Below are positions 4,961 through 6,714 of a stretch of 6,714 nucleotides of DNA, one piece after another. A program made the translations under genes and the position numbers. This DNA is from Planctomycetota bacterium (GTDB lineage: Bacteria > Planctomycetota > Planctomycetia > Planctomycetales > Planctomycetaceae): positions 1 through 6,714 of the forward strand of contig JAPLOC010000563.1 of NCBI GenBank assembly GCA_026692825.1. The letters are read 5' to 3'. The notes below the pieces were generated by a model. That model ran no database searches. It was not told the DNA's origin and saw nothing but the letters and a program-made list of their open reading frames with translations. Every line of letters starts with the position of its first letter. Position 1 is the first letter of the stretch.

Positions 4961-5940
4961 CGATTCTTTCCTTCGGAAACTCGGTCGTCTGCGGACTGAT
5001 CCAGCAGACGTTGAATGGTGATGCGTGAGGGAAGCGAAGGCTGTGCGCCACTGTGGGTGACACTGAGGGCCGCCGCCGCGCTGGCGAAGCGTACCGCGTC
5101 GGGCAACGACCGCCCCTCCGCCAGCCCGACCGCCAGAGCCCCGTTGAAGGCGTCTCCCGCAGCCGTCGCGTCGACCGCCGTCACGCGAAAAGCGGCGGCC
5201 GTCCAGACAGAGTCAGCGACCACCAGGCATCCCTCGGCACCCAGGGTCGCGATCACCGTGGCGCAACCGCGATCTTGCAATTCTAGCGCGCCCGCACGAA
5301 TCGGGGAAGAGTCGGGAGAATTTGCCCCCTCGGGCAGCGGTCGCCCCGTCAGCAACGACACTTCCGTTTCATTCGGGGTGAGAATATCGACCAGAGACAG
5401 CAGATCCCCCTCCAGAATCCGCCGATCGGCCGGGGCCGGGTTGAGAATGGTCGTCAATCCAAACTCGCGGGCCCGTTCCAACCCGCGACGGACCGTTTCC
5501 AACGGAGTTTCCAGGCTGCACAAGAAGACCCTGGCGTTCTGAAACAGCGAATCCGGGACCGCGTCGACGTCGGCGGGGGTCAACCGGGAATTCGCTCCGG
5601 AAGCGACACTAATCATGTTCTGGCCGGACGAATCGACCAGAATCAGCGCGATTCCAGTCGCGCAGTCGGGGATCGTGCGGATCTGGCTGACGTCGAGCCG
5701 GTCCGCCACGAAACCGTCGATCGACAATCTTCCAAAACTGTCATCCCCAACGGCGGCGATGAATGCCACGGGGGCTTGTGCGGCCCGGGCGGCGGCGACG
5801 GCCTGGTTCGCCCCTTTGCCACCGGGGGCCTGAAAAAACTCGCCGCCGAGGATTGTCTCACCGGGTACGGGGAGTCGCGATCCACGGATGACCAGATCAA
5901 TGTTCACCGATCCGAGTACGATCGTTGCGGGGGTCTGCAT
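4957..5940 (-). CDS. rbsK: Ribokinase (PfkB-family sugar kinase)
   Basis: The 327-residue cytoplasmic enzyme would phosphorylate D-ribose at O5 with ATP, feeding ribose 5-phosphate into the pentose phosphate and nucleotide pathways. Visible PfkB features are the sugar-binding strand GSVNIDL (10-16, with N13 and D15), PGGKGANQA (39-47, PfkB signature 1 region), NPAPA (167-171), TPNETE (188-193), TLGAEG (232-237) and the anion-hole/catalytic segment DATAAGDAFNGAL (257-269), in which D263 is the expected base. Length is slightly above the usual 300-310 because of a polar C-terminal tail. The frame is open for 49 more codons upstream (to 6087), but that extension is unlike any PfkB N-terminus, so the start at 5940 is chosen although no clear ribosome binding site precedes it. 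It is the first gene of an operon with ettA. No ribose transporter or RbsR regulator is in view. Another PfkB sugar or nucleoside kinase is the main alternative. Confidence 0.9.
   Translation of the reverse strand: MQTPATIVLGSVNIDLVIRGSRLPVPGETILGGEFFQAPGGKGANQAVAAARAAQAPVAFIAAVGDDSFGRLSIDGFVADRLDVSQIRTIPDCATGIALILVDSSGQNMISVASGANSRLTPADVDAVPDSLFQNARVFLCSLETPLETVRRGLERAREFGLTTILNPAPADRRILEGDLLSLVDILTPNETEVSLLTGRPLPEGANSPDSSPIRAGALELQDRGCATVIATLGAEGCLVVADSVWTAAAFRVTAVDATAAGDAFNGALAVGLAEGRSLPDAVRFASAAAALSVTHSGAQPSLPSRITIQRLLDQSADDRVSEGKNR
4966..4973 (-). promoter_or_regulatory. Ribosome binding site for ettA inside the end of the ribokinase gene
   Basis: The minus strand reads AAGGAAAG, with the AAGGA core eight bases before the ettA ATG (4960-4958). 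It lies within the last codons of the ribokinase gene. With the ATGA stop/start overlap, it indicates that ettA can be translated both by re-initiation and by direct ribosome entry. Confidence 0.7.
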
Positions 5941-6229
5941 GTCGGAATGACCGAGGGGTGTCAGGACGGGGTAGCCAGAGATACTGGGGGGGTCGCAGAG
6001 CTTGTGCTGGGTGGTGTCGCAAATCGAAATGCTTGCGGGGCGATCGTGTCGATTTACCAATGCGGGTGAAATTGGGCCAGGAACCACCCCCTCAAGGTGT
6101 CGAAGGGACGCGTGACAATGGGGGGCTGGCGAGGTCTGAAGGAGTCACGCGGTATTTTCACCTTGCCGATCACCCTATCCATCCGATAGAGTCCTGCAAG
6201 ATCGAAGCCCCGGAAAAAACGGACGAACC
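5941..6229. other. Divergent intergenic region between rbsK and the sulfotransferase gene
   Basis: This 289-bp gap must carry the promoters of the leftward rbsK-ettA operon and of the rightward sulfotransferase gene. I find no convincing -35/-10 pair. The best plus-strand candidate, TTGCCG (6163-6168) with GATAGA (6185-6190) at 16 bases, is weak. No RNA gene or long inverted repeat was seen. The frame that continues the ribokinase upstream into this gap is regarded as non-coding. Confidence 0.5.
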
Positions 6230-6714
6230 GTGCCCAATTTTGGCGACTGGATGCACTCAACCTTCGGACCAGGATGGTTCGGAGGAATCAACTTTGGCGA
6301 CTGGGTTCGCCTGTTGGCGCGCGAACGCTTCGCCGTTCCGCCCAAATACTGGCCGCGCGCCGCATTCACCACGTTTCTCAGCGTGTTGACGTCGAGCATC
6401 CAGACCGTCGAAGACGGCATCTACCGCCCCAAACTGCGCAATCTGCCAGTCGAGCCGCCGCTCTTTATTCTCGGCCACCCCCGCTCGGGGACGACCCACC
6501 TCCACAATCTGGTCTCCCTCGACGAACGTTGGGGCCACCCGACAATGTTCGAGGTGAATTTTCCGCAGTCATTCATGCTGGCGGAACGCGCCGCGTCGTG
6601 GATTCTTCAACTGACGATGCCCAGCACCCGGCCGATGGACAATATGTCGATCGGAGCCGACTCGCCCCAGGAAGACGAATGGGCGCAGATCGTGCTGACG
6701 CAGACGTCGCCGTA
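6230..6714 (+). CDS. Sulfotransferase family protein, N-terminal part (cut by window edge)
   Basis: 161 complete codons are visible. The product would transfer the sulfo group from PAPS to an unidentified acceptor. The PAPS-binding loop PLFILGHPRSGTTHL (77-91) is intact and matches the PRSGTT form typical of the PF13469 (Sulfotransfer_3) group. Further on, DNMSIGADSPQEDEWA (137-152) fits a conserved stretch of that group. The first 70 residues are rich in W and F, with no signal peptide, so the protein is probably cytoplasmic or peripheral. The start is uncertain: GTG at 6230 is the first good codon after the upstream in-frame TGA (6137-6139), and ATG at 6251 is the alternative. Neither has a good ribosome binding site. 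NFGDW occurs twice near the N-terminus (residues 3-7 and 21-25). It diverges from rbsK. The 3'-phosphate-binding region and the C-terminus are beyond the window. Confidence 0.85.
   Translation, partial: MPNFGDWMHSTFGPGWFGGINFGDWVRLLARERFAVPPKYWPRAAFTTFLSVLTSSIQTVEDGIYRPKLRNLPVEPPLFILGHPRSGTTHLHNLVSLDERWGHPTMFEVNFPQSFMLAERAASWILQLTMPSTRPMDNMSIGADSPQEDEWAQIVLTQTSP
6236..6304 (+). repeat. Two near-identical 15-bp direct repeats in the sulfotransferase N-terminus
   Basis: AATTTTGGCGACTGG (6236-6250) and AACTTTGGCGACTGG (6290-6304) differ at one base, lie 54 bases apart and are in the same frame, each encoding NFGDW. They may be a trace of a small in-frame duplication. The ATG at 6251 directly follows the first copy, which bears on the choice of start. 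Confidence 0.7.

Noticed and set aside
4205..4999. A 264-codon plus-strand open frame opposite ettA
   Set aside because: It is antisense to the ettA Walker and signature motifs and has no features of its own.
5941..6087. An N-terminal extension of ribokinase by 49 residues
   Set aside because: The added residues lack any similarity to PfkB proteins, and the conserved first strand (GSVNIDL) sits correctly if translation starts at 5940.

Overview
The window most likely comes from a planctomycete (order Planctomycetales). The evidence is GC-rich DNA with mostly weak ribosome binding sites, a secreted Val/Pro/Gln-rich low-complexity protein, a large exported parallel beta-helix protein, and a PF13469-type sulfotransferase. 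These are common in that phylum. The genus cannot be fixed from the sequence alone.

Left edge (1-220). One end of an insertion sequence enters from the left. It holds the first 19 codons of a leftward gene, probably its transposase, preceded by three copies of a GAGGACATTT-type repeat, one of them inverted. The element's likely outer tip lies at about 139. Directly outside it is the 27-codon 5' stub of a leftward gene encoding a twin-arginine signal (TRRAFLK). The simplest reading is that the element interrupted a Tat-exported protein gene just after its start.

Spacer (221-672). This contains no convincing gene. It holds a short GC-rich hairpin, a four-unit 9-bp tandem repeat (GGATGAANN), and a candidate sigma70 promoter for the next gene.

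Centre. A rightward gene (673-2616) encodes a 647-residue exported right-handed beta-helix protein with a beta-sandwich-like N-terminal domain, plausibly a polysaccharide-active enzyme or carbohydrate-binding protein. It converges on a leftward gene (2780-3121) for a 113-residue secreted Val-rich protein. Between them lies a perfect 32-bp palindrome followed by a T-tract on the minus strand, a strong intrinsic terminator for the small gene.

Right half. A leftward two-gene operon follows, ribokinase (rbsK, 4957-5940) then the ABC-F translation factor ettA (3287-4960). The two overlap by 4 bp (ATGA). Diverging from it, at the right edge, is the start of a PAPS-dependent sulfotransferase gene (6230 onward), cut by the window end.

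The genes do not form one obvious pathway. The beta-helix protein and sulfotransferase both fit the general planctomycete theme of sulfated polysaccharide metabolism, but they are unlinked transcriptionally. I found no clear novel defence, CRISPR or toxin system. The points most worth a second look are the IS/Tat-gene junction, the terminal repeat array, the 9-bp repeat, the Val-rich protein with its control region, and the coupled rbsK-ettA arrangement.
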